Source: Lysobacter helvus (GTDB lineage: Bacteria; Pseudomonadota; Gammaproteobacteria; Xanthomonadales; Xanthomonadaceae). From it: a stretch of DNA of 64,000 bases. Made by a program: the position numbers and the translations under genes. A model generated the notes under the pieces. The model ran no database searches. It was not told the origin of the DNA and saw only the letters and a program-made list of their open reading frames with translations. The stretch is from positions 558,001-622,000 of the forward strand of contig NZ_AP024546.1 in assembly GCF_018406645.1 (NCBI RefSeq), given 5' to 3'. Of the stretch, positions 7,557 through 15,474 are shown piece after piece (positions within the stretch are counted from its first letter, which is position 1; every line of letters starts with the position of its first letter).

Positions 7557-9689
7557 CTACGTGAACACCGCCGGCGCCACGTTCACCCGGTTCCGGCCGC
7601 TGCGCTTGGCCGCGTACAAGGCTTGGTCGGCGCGCGACACCGCGGCCGCCGGATCGCTTTCGCGCGCCAGCCGCGTCGCCACGCCCACGCTCACCGTCAG
7701 GCGGATCGGCTTGTCTTCGTATTCCAGGCGCACCAGTTCCACCGCCGCGCGGATGCGCTCGCCCAGCTGGCGCGCGTCGTCGCCGTTGCGCCCGGGCAGC
7801 ACGATCACGAATTCCTCGCCGCCGTAACGGCCCAGCAGGTCCGAGGGCTGCAACTGCCGACGCAGCACCTCCGAGATCTGCCGCAGGCACGCATCGCCCG
7901 CGGCGTGCCCGTGCGTGTCGTTGATCGACTTGAAGTGGTCGATGTCCACGAACAGCACCGACAGCAACCCATCCTCGCGATGCGCTTCGCTGAAGCACCG
8001 CGACAACCACAGGTCGATCGTGCGCCGGTTGAACGTGCCGGTCAGCGCATCCAGTTCCGCCGACTTGCGCAGGGTCAGCGCGGCGGCGGCTTCGTCCGCG
8101 TGCTGCACGGCCAGGCGCCCGAAGTCGGTGACCAGCGCCAGTTCTTCATCGCTGAAGCTGGAGCCGTCCGCGCGCCGCAGCAACAACACGCCCCAGCCCG
8201 GCGCGCGGATCGGCAGCGGCACCACCGCGTGCGACAGGTGCAGCGCATCGCCGTTGCCGAGTTGCAGTTGCACCGGCGCCTGCGTGCGCGCCAGGCCTTT
8301 CATCATGCCCAGGCGCGAGGACAGCAGGTCCGTGTAATGCGGCTTGCTCGAAATCGGTTCGGCGAGCAGCAGGTCGAAGCCGTGGAAGCCGTACGCCACC
8401 AGCGCCGCCGATTCCAGTTGCAGCAGCGGCAGCAGGCGTTCGAACACGCTGCGGAACGCGGCCCATTCCAGGTCGCCGGGCGGCAGTTCGCGCAGGCGGC
8501 GCTGGAGTTGCTGCACCAGGTCCACGCGCGCCGCTTCGCGTTCCAGGCGGCGTTCGCTGTCGCCGCGCGCGAGGCGTTCGCGGTCGCGTTCGTCGCGCAC
8601 GTGCGCGATGCGCCCGATCATCCCGATCGTCACCAGCAGCACGCACGCCAGCAGCGCGAGCTGCATCCCCGAGCGCACCCAGAACCCCGACAGCACCATC
8701 GGCGCCCACGCGCGCAGCAGGCACGCGCCGGCGAGCACCAGCACGATGGTGAACACCGACGGGCTGTTCCAGATGCGATGGCGCACCGCGATGAACGTGG
8801 CCGCCACGCCGTAGGCCAGGGTCAGCGCGCCGGCGATGAGCACCGCCCAGTCGAGGATCGGCACCAGCGCGTCGAGGCGCACCAGCGCCACCGCGGCCAG
8901 GCCAAGGGTTGCGAAGCGCAACGAATCGCCGAGCCGCGCCAGCTTCGGCGAGGTATCGGCCAGGGCCGCGTAATGCTGCGCGAGCCAGGCCGCCGCTGCG
9001 CAATGCAGCATCGCCAGGGCCCAGATCCCCTGCACGCCCCACAACGCGATCCACGACGCCCATGGCCACGCATACGCATGCCCGCTGAGCGCGGCGAGCC
9101 ACGCCAGCGCGCTGGCCCCGAAGGCAAGCAACGACAGGTACACGCGATCGCGCACCGCCGCGAACAACGACAGCGCCACGATCGCCAGCATCAGCAGCCC
9201 GGCGTAGGTCGCCCCCGACATCACCGCCCAGCGCTCGCGCGCCTGCGCCACCACGGTGTCGGTGCGCACCTGCGGACGCAGGGTCACCGGGGCGCGGGAG
9301 CGCACCAGCAGGTCGATGCCGGTCTTGTTGGCGTCGGCCGGGAGGTCGAAGACGAAGCCGGAGGGAAACGCCGGGCCCTCGGCCTCGGGCTTGAAGAAGC
9401 CTTGCGAGGCCGAGCGCCAGGCCCCCTGTTCGATCCACACCTCGTCGACCGGGGCGCGTTGCACCCACAACGAGGCGCCGGAATCGGCCGCGGTCGGCAC
9501 CGCCAGGCGGATGCGCACCGGGATCCGCGAGGCGGGGACGTGGAGGGCTTCCCCCTCCGGAATGCGGGACGGCGCCGGCCGCTGCGCCACGGCAGCGGCC
9601 AGCAACGGCGAGAGCAGCAGCGCGGCGAAGAGGCAGAACCCCGTCGCCCGTTGCCATGCGCCCGCCCAGTCCCCCTGGCCGTCCCGCAT
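7557..9689 (-). CDS. 7TM-DISM membrane diguanylate cyclase (GGDEF)
   Basis: 710 aa. A signal-like helix (residues 13-35), a periplasmic 7TMR-DISMED2-type beta domain (about 50-160), seven transmembrane helices (about 175-370), an Arg/Glu-rich coiled coil (about 370-400), a GAF-like segment and a C-terminal GGDEF domain (about 545-705). The active site is GRYGGEEF near residue 618-625, so cyclic-di-GMP synthesis is expected. The allosteric RxxD I-site upstream is replaced by QPSD, so product inhibition may be lost. 7TM-DISM proteins sense extracellular carbohydrates or other ligands and relay the signal to an output domain. Strong GGGAGG ribosome site before ATG 9689. Monocistronic by spacing. 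Confidence 0.93.
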   Translation of the reverse strand: MRDGQGDWAGAWQRATGFCLFAALLLSPLLAAAVAQRPAPSRIPEGEALHVPASRIPVRIRLAVPTAADSGASLWVQRAPVDEVWIEQGAWRSASQGFFKPEAEGPAFPSGFVFDLPADANKTGIDLLVRSRAPVTLRPQVRTDTVVAQARERWAVMSGATYAGLLMLAIVALSLFAAVRDRVYLSLLAFGASALAWLAALSGHAYAWPWASWIALWGVQGIWALAMLHCAAAAWLAQHYAALADTSPKLARLGDSLRFATLGLAAVALVRLDALVPILDWAVLIAGALTLAYGVAATFIAVRHRIWNSPSVFTIVLVLAGACLLRAWAPMVLSGFWVRSGMQLALLACVLLVTIGMIGRIAHVRDERDRERLARGDSERRLEREAARVDLVQQLQRRLRELPPGDLEWAAFRSVFERLLPLLQLESAALVAYGFHGFDLLLAEPISSKPHYTDLLSSRLGMMKGLARTQAPVQLQLGNGDALHLSHAVVPLPIRAPGWGVLLLRRADGSSFSDEELALVTDFGRLAVQHADEAAAALTLRKSAELDALTGTFNRRTIDLWLSRCFSEAHREDGLLSVLFVDIDHFKSINDTHGHAAGDACLRQISEVLRRQLQPSDLLGRYGGEEFVIVLPGRNGDDARQLGERIRAAVELVRLEYEDKPIRLTVSVGVATRLARESDPAAAVSRADQALYAAKRSGRNRVNVAPAVFT

Positions 9690-9774
9690 CCGACCCTCCC
9701 CGCATTACTGTGGTGACTATCACGCAACTTCCGTGCCAGAGAACGCATTCCCGCGCCGCAACAGGCCGCTCGGC

Positions 9775-9780
9775 TAAACT
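9775..9780 (+). promoter_or_regulatory. Putative -10 element for glnS
   Basis: TAAACT in GGCTAAACT, 36 nt before the glnS GTG. The same GGCTAAACT string precedes apaG at 25074-25082. No convincing -35, so this rests on recurrence. Confidence 0.35.
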
Positions 9781-9816
9781 CGCGGCCCGAAATCGCCATC
9801 GCAGCGCACCCCCACC

Positions 9817-11577
9817 GTGTCCATCCAGCACTCCGTTCCGGGCGACACCGTCGCCGACGACGCCACCCCCGTCCGGCAGGACTTCATCCGCCAGATCGTC
9901 CGCGACGATCTGGCCGCCGGCCGCCAGCAGGCGATCAAGACGCGCTTCCCGCCGGAGCCCAACGGGTACCTCCATATCGGCCACACCCGGGCGATCTGGA
10001 CCGACTTCGGCATCGCCGCGGAATTCGGCGGCGTGTGCAACCTGCGCCTGGACGACACCAACCCGGCGAAGGAAGACCCCGAATACGTCGCCGCCATCCA
10101 GGACGACGTGCGCTGGCTCGGCTACGACTGGCACGACCTGCGCCACGCCTCCGATTACTTCGACGTGCTGTACCTGGCCGGCGAAAAACTGATCAAGCAG
10201 GGCGACGCCTTCGTCTGCGACCTCACGGCCGAACAGGTGCGCGAGTACCGCGGCACGCTGACCGAGCCGGGCCGCAATTCGCCGTACCGCGATCGCAGCG
10301 TGGAGGAAAACCTGGACCTGTTCCGCCGCATGCGCGCGGGCGAGTTCCCGGACGGCGCGCGCACCCTGCGCGCCAAGATCGACATGGGCAGCGGCAACAT
10401 CAACCTGCGCGACCCCGCGCTGTACCGCATCAAGCACGTCACGCACCAGAACACCGGCGATGCCTGGCCGATCTACCCGATGTACGACTACGCGCATTCG
10501 CTGAGCGACGCGGTCGAAGGCATCACGCATTCGCTGTGCACGCTGGAGTTCGAAGACCATCGCCCGCTGTACGACTGGTGCGTGGACAAGGTGGACCTGG
10601 CGCACCACCCGGAACTCGTTGCACCCCTGCAGGCCAAGGGTTTGCCGTTCGAAGCGAGCAAGCCGCGCCAGATCGAATTCTCGCGCCTCAACATCAACTA
10701 CACGGTGATGAGCAAGCGCAAGCTGATGGCGCTGGTGCAGGAAAACCTGGTCGATGGCTGGGACGATCCGCGCATGCCGAGCCTGCAGGGCATCCGCCGC
10801 CGCGGCTACACGCCGGGTGCGCTGAAGTTGTTCGTCTCGCGCCTCGGCTTGTCGAAGCAGAACTCGATGATCGACTTCTCGGTGCTCGAGAACACGCTGC
10901 GCGAAGACCTCGACGCCGCCGCGCCGCGCCGCATGGCGGTGCTCTCGCCGCTGAAGTTCGTGCTCACCAATTTGCCGGAGGGTCACGAAGAATCGTTGCG
11001 CTTCTCCAACCATCCGAAGGATGCGTCCTTCGGCGAGCGCGACATCCCGTTCTCGCGCGAGTTGTGGATCGAGCGCGACGACTTCGCAGAAGTCCCGCCG
11101 AAGGGCTGGAAGCGCCTGGTCCCCGGCGGCGACGTGCGCCTGCGCGGCGCGGGCATCGTGCGCTGCGATGAAGTCATCAGGGACGCGAACGGCGAGATCG
11201 TCGAACTGCGCGGCACGCTCGATCCCGAGTCGCGCCCCGGCATGGCCGGCGCCGACCGCAAGGTGAAGGGCACGATCCACTGGGTCAGCGCGCAGCACGC
11301 GGTGCCGGCGGAAGTGCGCCTGTACGACCGCCTGTTCTCGGTGGCCGATCCCGACGACGACGCCGACGGCAAGACCTACCGCGACCACCTCAACCCGGCC
11401 TCCCGCACCACCGTGCAGGGCTGGGTGGAACCGGCCGCCGCGACCGCTGCGCCGGAGCAGAGCTTCCAGTTCGAGCGCATCGGGTATTTCGTGGCGGACC
11501 GCAAGGACCACCGCGCGGACAAGCCGGTTTTCAACCGCAGCGTGACGCTGCGCGACACATGGAGTGCAGGGGCATGA
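9817..11577 (+). CDS. glnS: Glutaminyl-tRNA synthetase
   Basis: 586 aa class I aminoacyl-tRNA synthetase charging tRNA-Gln. The HIGH signature is PEPNGYLHIGHTRAI near residue 47-61 and the KMSKS loop is VMSKRKL near residue 298. The GlnRS-specific segments DDTNPAKED and PIYPMYDYAHSLSDA are present, and the C-terminal anticodon-binding beta-barrels run from about residue 340 onwards. Slightly longer than E. coli GlnRS (554 aa) because of an N-terminal extension of about 20 residues and a lengthened C-terminal loop. GTG start at 9817. First gene of a chain with the lipoprotein, deaminase and rlmM genes. Confidence 0.97.
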   Translation: MSIQHSVPGDTVADDATPVRQDFIRQIVRDDLAAGRQQAIKTRFPPEPNGYLHIGHTRAIWTDFGIAAEFGGVCNLRLDDTNPAKEDPEYVAAIQDDVRWLGYDWHDLRHASDYFDVLYLAGEKLIKQGDAFVCDLTAEQVREYRGTLTEPGRNSPYRDRSVEENLDLFRRMRAGEFPDGARTLRAKIDMGSGNINLRDPALYRIKHVTHQNTGDAWPIYPMYDYAHSLSDAVEGITHSLCTLEFEDHRPLYDWCVDKVDLAHHPELVAPLQAKGLPFEASKPRQIEFSRLNINYTVMSKRKLMALVQENLVDGWDDPRMPSLQGIRRRGYTPGALKLFVSRLGLSKQNSMIDFSVLENTLREDLDAAAPRRMAVLSPLKFVLTNLPEGHEESLRFSNHPKDASFGERDIPFSRELWIERDDFAEVPPKGWKRLVPGGDVRLRGAGIVRCDEVIRDANGEIVELRGTLDPESRPGMAGADRKVKGTIHWVSAQHAVPAEVRLYDRLFSVADPDDDADGKTYRDHLNPASRTTVQGWVEPAAATAAPEQSFQFERIGYFVADRKDHRADKPVFNRSVTLRDTWSAGA

Positions 11578-11861
11578 CGCTGCCGGGCATGCAGGTGCGG
11601 GGAATCCTGGTCGCGTGTTGCACTGCGGCGATCCTGGTCGCGTGCGCGCCCGTCGACAGCCAGACGCCGTCCCGGCCGCAGCCCGCCGTCCCCGTCCAGC
11701 CCGGTCCCACGTGCCGCGTGGATGCCGATTGCGCGGTGGACACGCACTGCACCGCCCTCCCCGGCGGCTGCCGCTGCGCCAACGGGCATTGCATCGCGCC
11801 GCGCGCCGCGGTGGACCCGGTGATCGATCCGGCGCCCGCGCCGACGGCGACGGTGCGCTGA
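11574..11861 (+). CDS. Small cysteine-rich lipoprotein, unknown function
   Basis: 95 aa, start at 11574 overlapping the glnS stop by 4 nt (ATGA). A signal sequence (GILVACCTAAILVAC) ends in a lipobox LVAC, with Cys predicted as the lipidated residue. The mature part has a Pro/Gln stretch, then six Cys in a compact block (TCRVDADCAVDTHC followed by GGCRCANGHC) that could form three disulfides, then a Pro/Ala tail. The Cys block resembles small Cys-rich domains of secreted proteins; no specific family is claimed. It overlaps the deaminase start by 1 nt. Confidence 0.75.
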   Translation: MTLPGMQVRGILVACCTAAILVACAPVDSQTPSRPQPAVPVQPGPTCRVDADCAVDTHCTALPGGCRCANGHCIAPRAAVDPVIDPAPAPTATVR

Positions 11862-12436
11862 TGCTGTATGCGCAGGTCCACCTCACCCTGCCCGCGTGGG
11901 TGCACGACGCGGTCGACACCACGCGCGTGTATGCGCGCGACGAAGACAAGGTGGCGCTCGCGATCGACCTGTCGCGCCGCAACATCGAAGCGAACAGCGG
12001 CGGTCCGTTCGGCGCTGCGGTGTTCGGGCCGGACGATCGCGTGGTCGCGGTCGGCGTCAATCGCGTGCTGCCGCACAGCTGTTCGCTCGCGCACGCCGAA
12101 ACGATGGCGTACATGCTCGCGCAGCAACGCCTGCAGCGCGCGCGCCTCAACGAATCCGCACCGGGCCAGGGCGCCGGCCCGATGGTGCTGGCCACCTCCG
12201 CGCAACCGTGCTGCCAGTGCTACGGCGCGACGTTCTGGGCGGGCGTGGATGCCTTGCTGATCGGCGCGCGCGCCGAAGACGTGATGCGCCTGACCGAATT
12301 CGACGAAGGCCCGCTGCCCGCCGACTGGGTGGGCGAACTGGAACGCCGCGGCATCGCGGTGACGCGCGACCTGCACCGCGACGCCGCGTGCGATGTCCTG
12401 CGCACGTACGGCGAGCGCGGCGGCACCTTCTATTGA
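11861..12436 (+). CDS. Nucleoside/guanine deaminase family protein
   Basis: 191 aa, cytidine-deaminase fold. The zinc and catalytic motif is SLAHAETMAY (His-Ala-Glu) and the second zinc motif is QPCCQCYGATFW (Pro-Cys-x-x-Cys), as in the guanine-deaminase/tRNA-adenosine-deaminase-like superfamily. The N-terminal half (RRNIEANSGGPFGAAVF) is the usual substrate-pocket strand-helix. It probably deaminates a free base or nucleoside; which one cannot be decided here. It begins 1 nt before the lipoprotein stop ends and its own stop lies 8 bp before the rlmM GTG, so all four genes from glnS look co-transcribed. Confidence 0.85.
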   Translation: MLYAQVHLTLPAWVHDAVDTTRVYARDEDKVALAIDLSRRNIEANSGGPFGAAVFGPDDRVVAVGVNRVLPHSCSLAHAETMAYMLAQQRLQRARLNESAPGQGAGPMVLATSAQPCCQCYGATFWAGVDALLIGARAEDVMRLTEFDEGPLPADWVGELERRGIAVTRDLHRDAACDVLRTYGERGGTFY

Positions 12437-12444
12437 GCACGGGC

Positions 12445-13509
12445 GTGAGCGATGCCCGCGCCAACGGCCTGCTCTGCTACTGCCGGCCCGGCTTCGAACC
12501 CGAACTGGCGGCGGAACTCGGCGAACGTGCTGCGCAAGCAGGCGATGCGGGCTGGGCGCGCGCCGAACGCAACACCGGCTACGTGCAATTCTTCAGCACG
12601 CAGGGCCATGCGCTCGCGCAACTGCTGCCGCTGCAGGCGTTGATCTTCGCGCGCCAGAAACTGCGCCTGCTCGCCGAACTGCGCGACCTCGACGCGAAGG
12701 ACCGCATCACGCCGATCCTCGCGGCGTTGTTCGAACAACCGGCGTTCGGCGACCTGATCGTCGAGCATCCCGATTCGGATGAAGCGCGTCCGCTCGCGGG
12801 GCTGGCGCGCAGCTTCGGCAATGCGTTGCGGCCTGCGTTGCGCAAGGCGGGTTTGCTGACAGCGAGCGCGGATCCGCACCTGCCGCGCCTGCACGTGTGT
12901 TTCCTTTCGGGCGACCACGCATTGCTGGCGAGCGGCCATCCGCGCGATGCGTCGCCGTGGCCGAGCGGCATCCCGCGCCTGCGCACGCCGCCGGATGCGC
13001 CGTCGCGCAGCGCGCTGAAGCTCGAGGAAGCGCTCGTCGTGATGCTCGATCCGGAAGAACGCGCGCGCCTGGTCCAGCCCGGCATGCGCGCCGCGGACCT
13101 CGGCGCCGCGCCGGGCGGCTGGACCTGGGTGCTCGCGCGCAACGGCGTGCGCGTCACCGCGATCGACAACGGCCCGCTGCGGCAGCACGTGCTCGATACG
13201 GGGCTGGTGGAACACCTGCGTGCCGATGGCTTCCAGTGGTCGCCGCCGAAGCCGCTCGACTGGATGGTGTGCGACATGGTCGAGTCGCCGAAGAAAGTCA
13301 CCGCGCGCATGGCGCAGTGGTTCCGCGAAGGCTGGTGCCGCCACGCGATCTTCAACCTCAAGCTGCCGATGAAGAAGCGCTGGGACGAGACGCGCGAGTG
13401 CCTGGCGATGTTCGAGGAACAAGCGCAGCGTCCGCTGCGCGTGCGCGCCCGGCAGCTGTACCACGACCGTGAAGAGATCACGGTGCTCGCGATGTCGACG
13501 GCGCATTGA
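12445..13509 (+). CDS. rlmM: 23S rRNA 2'-O-ribose methyltransferase RlmM
   Basis: 354 aa (E. coli RlmM about 366). An N-terminal THUMP-like part (LLCYCRPGFEPELAAELGER) leads to a Rossmann SAM-dependent domain with AADLGAAPGGWTWVLARNGV at about residues 215-234 and the catalytic-region motif DWMVCDMVESPKKV. RlmM methylates C2498 of 23S rRNA. The start is uncertain: GTG 12445 is listed; TTG 12433 would give a 4-nt overlap with the deaminase stop and four extra residues. Neither has a clear ribosome site, consistent with translational coupling. Confidence 0.93.
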   Translation: MSDARANGLLCYCRPGFEPELAAELGERAAQAGDAGWARAERNTGYVQFFSTQGHALAQLLPLQALIFARQKLRLLAELRDLDAKDRITPILAALFEQPAFGDLIVEHPDSDEARPLAGLARSFGNALRPALRKAGLLTASADPHLPRLHVCFLSGDHALLASGHPRDASPWPSGIPRLRTPPDAPSRSALKLEEALVVMLDPEERARLVQPGMRAADLGAAPGGWTWVLARNGVRVTAIDNGPLRQHVLDTGLVEHLRADGFQWSPPKPLDWMVCDMVESPKKVTARMAQWFREGWCRHAIFNLKLPMKKRWDETRECLAMFEEQAQRPLRVRARQLYHDREEITVLAMSTAH

Positions 13510-13562
13510 CGACTTATGGCTGAGCTTGCCGCCTGAATGGTGGCGATCGGCGGTCGCGTGAA

Positions 13563-13592
13563 TTGACGCTTGTTTGATCGCATCGCTTCTAC
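13563..13592 (+). promoter_or_regulatory. Putative promoter of the EF-hand gene
   Basis: TTGACG (13563-13568) and TTCTAC (13587-13592) separated by 18 bp, ending 34 bp before the ATG; a GGGAG ribosome site follows. The -10 match is modest. Confidence 0.35.
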
Positions 13593-13626
13593 GGTCCGGG
13601 CTTCCCCCGCAGGGAGTGCCCGCACC

Positions 13627-14223
13627 ATGGTTCGCAATACCTTCGTTCGTTCCAGGCTTTTCCACGCACTGCTCGGCGCGTGCGCCGCATTGGCGATGAC
13701 GTCCGCATTCGCGCAGGACGCCAGCCAGACCACGCCGCCGGCCGATCCGCAGACGCAGATGCCACCGACGCCCCCCACGCCGCCGACGCCGCCGACGCCG
13801 CCGGTCCCGCCGGTCCCGCCGGTCCCGCCGGTGCCGCCGACCGACATGCCGCCTCCGCCGCCCCCGCCGCCGGGCGCCCCGATGCCGCCCAATCCCCCGT
13901 CGCCGCCGCCGATGCCGCCGGAAGCCCCGCCCCCGGGTGCCCCGATGCCGCCCATGCCGCCGACGCCGCCGACGGGTGAACCCACCGGCACCGCGATGCC
14001 GCCGGCCGCTAATCCGACGAGCGTCACTTCGCACGCGCCGGACTCGATCTCGTCGAACTACCACGTCGACTGGTCGGCGCTCGACAAGAACGGCGACGGC
14101 AACATCAGCCGCGCGGAAGTGAAGGCCAGCGGCAACGCCGACCTGATGCGCGAATTCCGTGTCGTCGACGCCAACCACAACGGGCGCCTGTCGAAGGAAG
14201 AGATGAAGGGCTGGATCGACTGA
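13627..14223 (+). CDS. Secreted proline-rich protein with two EF-hands
   Basis: 198 aa. Signal peptide with likely cleavage after SAFA (residue 29). Residues about 45-128 are a low-complexity PPTPP/PPVPP/PPPGAPM tract expected to form an extended polyproline helix. The C-terminus has two canonical calcium-binding loops, DKNGDGNISRAE (153-164) and DANHNGRLSKEE (181-192). It probably acts in the periplasm or at the surface as a calcium-binding module on a rigid stalk; its partner is unknown. No operon neighbour on the plus strand, and it is closed by a strong terminator. Confidence 0.9.
   Translation: MVRNTFVRSRLFHALLGACAALAMTSAFAQDASQTTPPADPQTQMPPTPPTPPTPPTPPVPPVPPVPPVPPTDMPPPPPPPPGAPMPPNPPSPPPMPPEAPPPGAPMPPMPPTPPTGEPTGTAMPPAANPTSVTSHAPDSISSNYHVDWSALDKNGDGNISRAEVKASGNADLMREFRVVDANHNGRLSKEEMKGWID
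13761..13845 (+). repeat. 9-bp tandem repeats encoding Pro-Pro-Thr and Pro-Pro-Val
   Basis: Consecutive CCGACGCCG-like then CCGGTCCCG-like 9-mers inside the proline-rich gene. Near-identical codons suggest recent slippage expansion, so copy number may vary between strains. Confidence 0.8.
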
Positions 14224-14247
14224 TCCCACCCGCGCACGTCGTGAATC

Positions 14248-14280
14248 GAAACGCCGGCCGAAGGGCCGGCGTTTCCTTTT
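14248..14280 (+). terminator. Rho-independent terminator of the EF-hand gene
   Basis: 12-bp perfect stem (14248-14259 with 14264-14275), GAAG loop, then CTTTT. It sits 24 bp past the EF-hand stop and 4 bp before the stop of the convergent minus-strand hydroxylase, which it may also serve. Confidence 0.85.
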
Positions 14281-14283
14281 CGG

Positions 14284-15474
14284 TCAGACGCCCGCCGCGT
14301 GGCGCCACAACGCGCGGGCGACTTCCGGCATCTTGCCTGCAAGCCCGAGCAGCGGGCCGCGCAGCAGCGTCGGCGCCATGTCGTCGTTGCTGAAGAGCGC
14401 GTTGATCGCGCCGAAGGCGTGCGCCGAGGTGGCGTTCTCGCTGCGACGCGTGCGCGCCCAGCGTGCGATGCGCGAGGCGGACGCGAAATCGCCGCGCCGC
14501 TGCTGCGCTTCGTCCACCAGTTGCGCGAACGCATGCGCATCGCGCAGGCCCAGGTTCACGCCCTGCCCGGCGAGCGGATGCACCACGTGCGCGGCATCGC
14601 CGAGCAGCAGCACGCGGCCTTGCGCGTACGCAGACGCGAGCTGGCGTCGCAGCGGGAACGCGGCGCGCTTCGAATGCAAGGACAACGCGCCGAGGCGACG
14701 ACCGAAGGCGCGTGTGAGTTCGTCGCCGAAGCCGTTGTCCGGCAAGGCGAGGACGCGATCGGCTTCGTCGTTCGGCAACGTCCACACGATCGAACTGACC
14801 TGCGCGTTGCCATCGCCCACGAACGGCAGCAACGCGAGCGGCCCCGTCGGCAGGAAGCGCTGCCACGCCGTGTCCTCGTGCGGCTGCTCGCTCGCGATGA
14901 ACGCGACGACGCCCTTCTGTTCGTAGTCGCGGCGCTCCACCTCGATGCCCGCGAGCGCGCGCACCGCGGAGTCGGCGCCGTCCGCCGCGAGCACGAGCCG
15001 CGCATCGATCTGCGTGCCGTCGTCCAGGCGCACGCGCACGCCGTCGTCGTGCGGCTCCAGCGCAGCCGCGCGCGCAGGCGCGACCACGTGCACGCCGGCG
15101 CGGGGCAAGGCCGACCACAACCGATCGACGAGCAAAGAATGCTCGATGATCCAGCCGAGTTCGGCGCGCGCCAGGCGATCGGCGTCGAACGCAAGCGCTT
15201 CACCGCCCGCGGCATCCCACACGCGCATGCGGCGATACGGTTGAACGCGTGCGTCGCGGATCGCCGGCCACACGCCCAGCGCATCGAGCCACGCCGCGTT
15301 GTCGGGCGCGAAGGCATACACGCGCAGGTCGCGTTTTTCCGGTGACCACGGCGCGGGCGGCTGCGCTTCGATCAGCGCAACGTCCAGCCCCGCCTGCGCG
15401 AGCGACAACGCCGCGGCGCAGCCGACCACGCCGCCACCGACGACCAGCGCATCCCGCCGACCGCGCCGGCTCAT
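14284..15474 (-). CDS. UbiI/UbiF-type ubiquinone biosynthesis FAD monooxygenase
   Basis: 396 aa flavoprotein hydroxylase of the UbiH/COQ6 family, acting on the benzoquinol ring during ubiquinone synthesis at the inner membrane. Motifs: Rossmann ALVVGGGVVGCAAALSLAQAG at the N-terminus, the NADPH-related LVLAADGADSAVR, and the FAD ribityl motif LLLGDAAHVVHPLAGQG followed by VNLGLRDA. HPLAGQGVNLG is the form I associate with the UbiI/UbiF branch. The start ATG 15474 overlaps the upstream ubiH stop by 4 nt. Which ring carbon it hydroxylates is not decidable from sequence alone. Confidence 0.9.
   Translation of the reverse strand: MSRRGRRDALVVGGGVVGCAAALSLAQAGLDVALIEAQPPAPWSPEKRDLRVYAFAPDNAAWLDALGVWPAIRDARVQPYRRMRVWDAAGGEALAFDADRLARAELGWIIEHSLLVDRLWSALPRAGVHVVAPARAAALEPHDDGVRVRLDDGTQIDARLVLAADGADSAVRALAGIEVERRDYEQKGVVAFIASEQPHEDTAWQRFLPTGPLALLPFVGDGNAQVSSIVWTLPNDEADRVLALPDNGFGDELTRAFGRRLGALSLHSKRAAFPLRRQLASAYAQGRVLLLGDAAHVVHPLAGQGVNLGLRDAHAFAQLVDEAQQRRGDFASASRIARWARTRRSENATSAHAFGAINALFSNDDMAPTLLRGPLLGLAGKMPEVARALWRHAAGV

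Noticed and set aside
8146-12195. 1349-codon minus-strand open frame across the cyclase and glnS
   Set aside because: It overlaps two clear genes in wrong frame or strand, and its sequence is Arg/Gly/Ala low-complexity without conserved motifs.
13761-13845. 9-bp repeats considered as a regulatory microsatellite
   Set aside because: They are in frame inside the proline-rich gene and explained by the polyproline tract.
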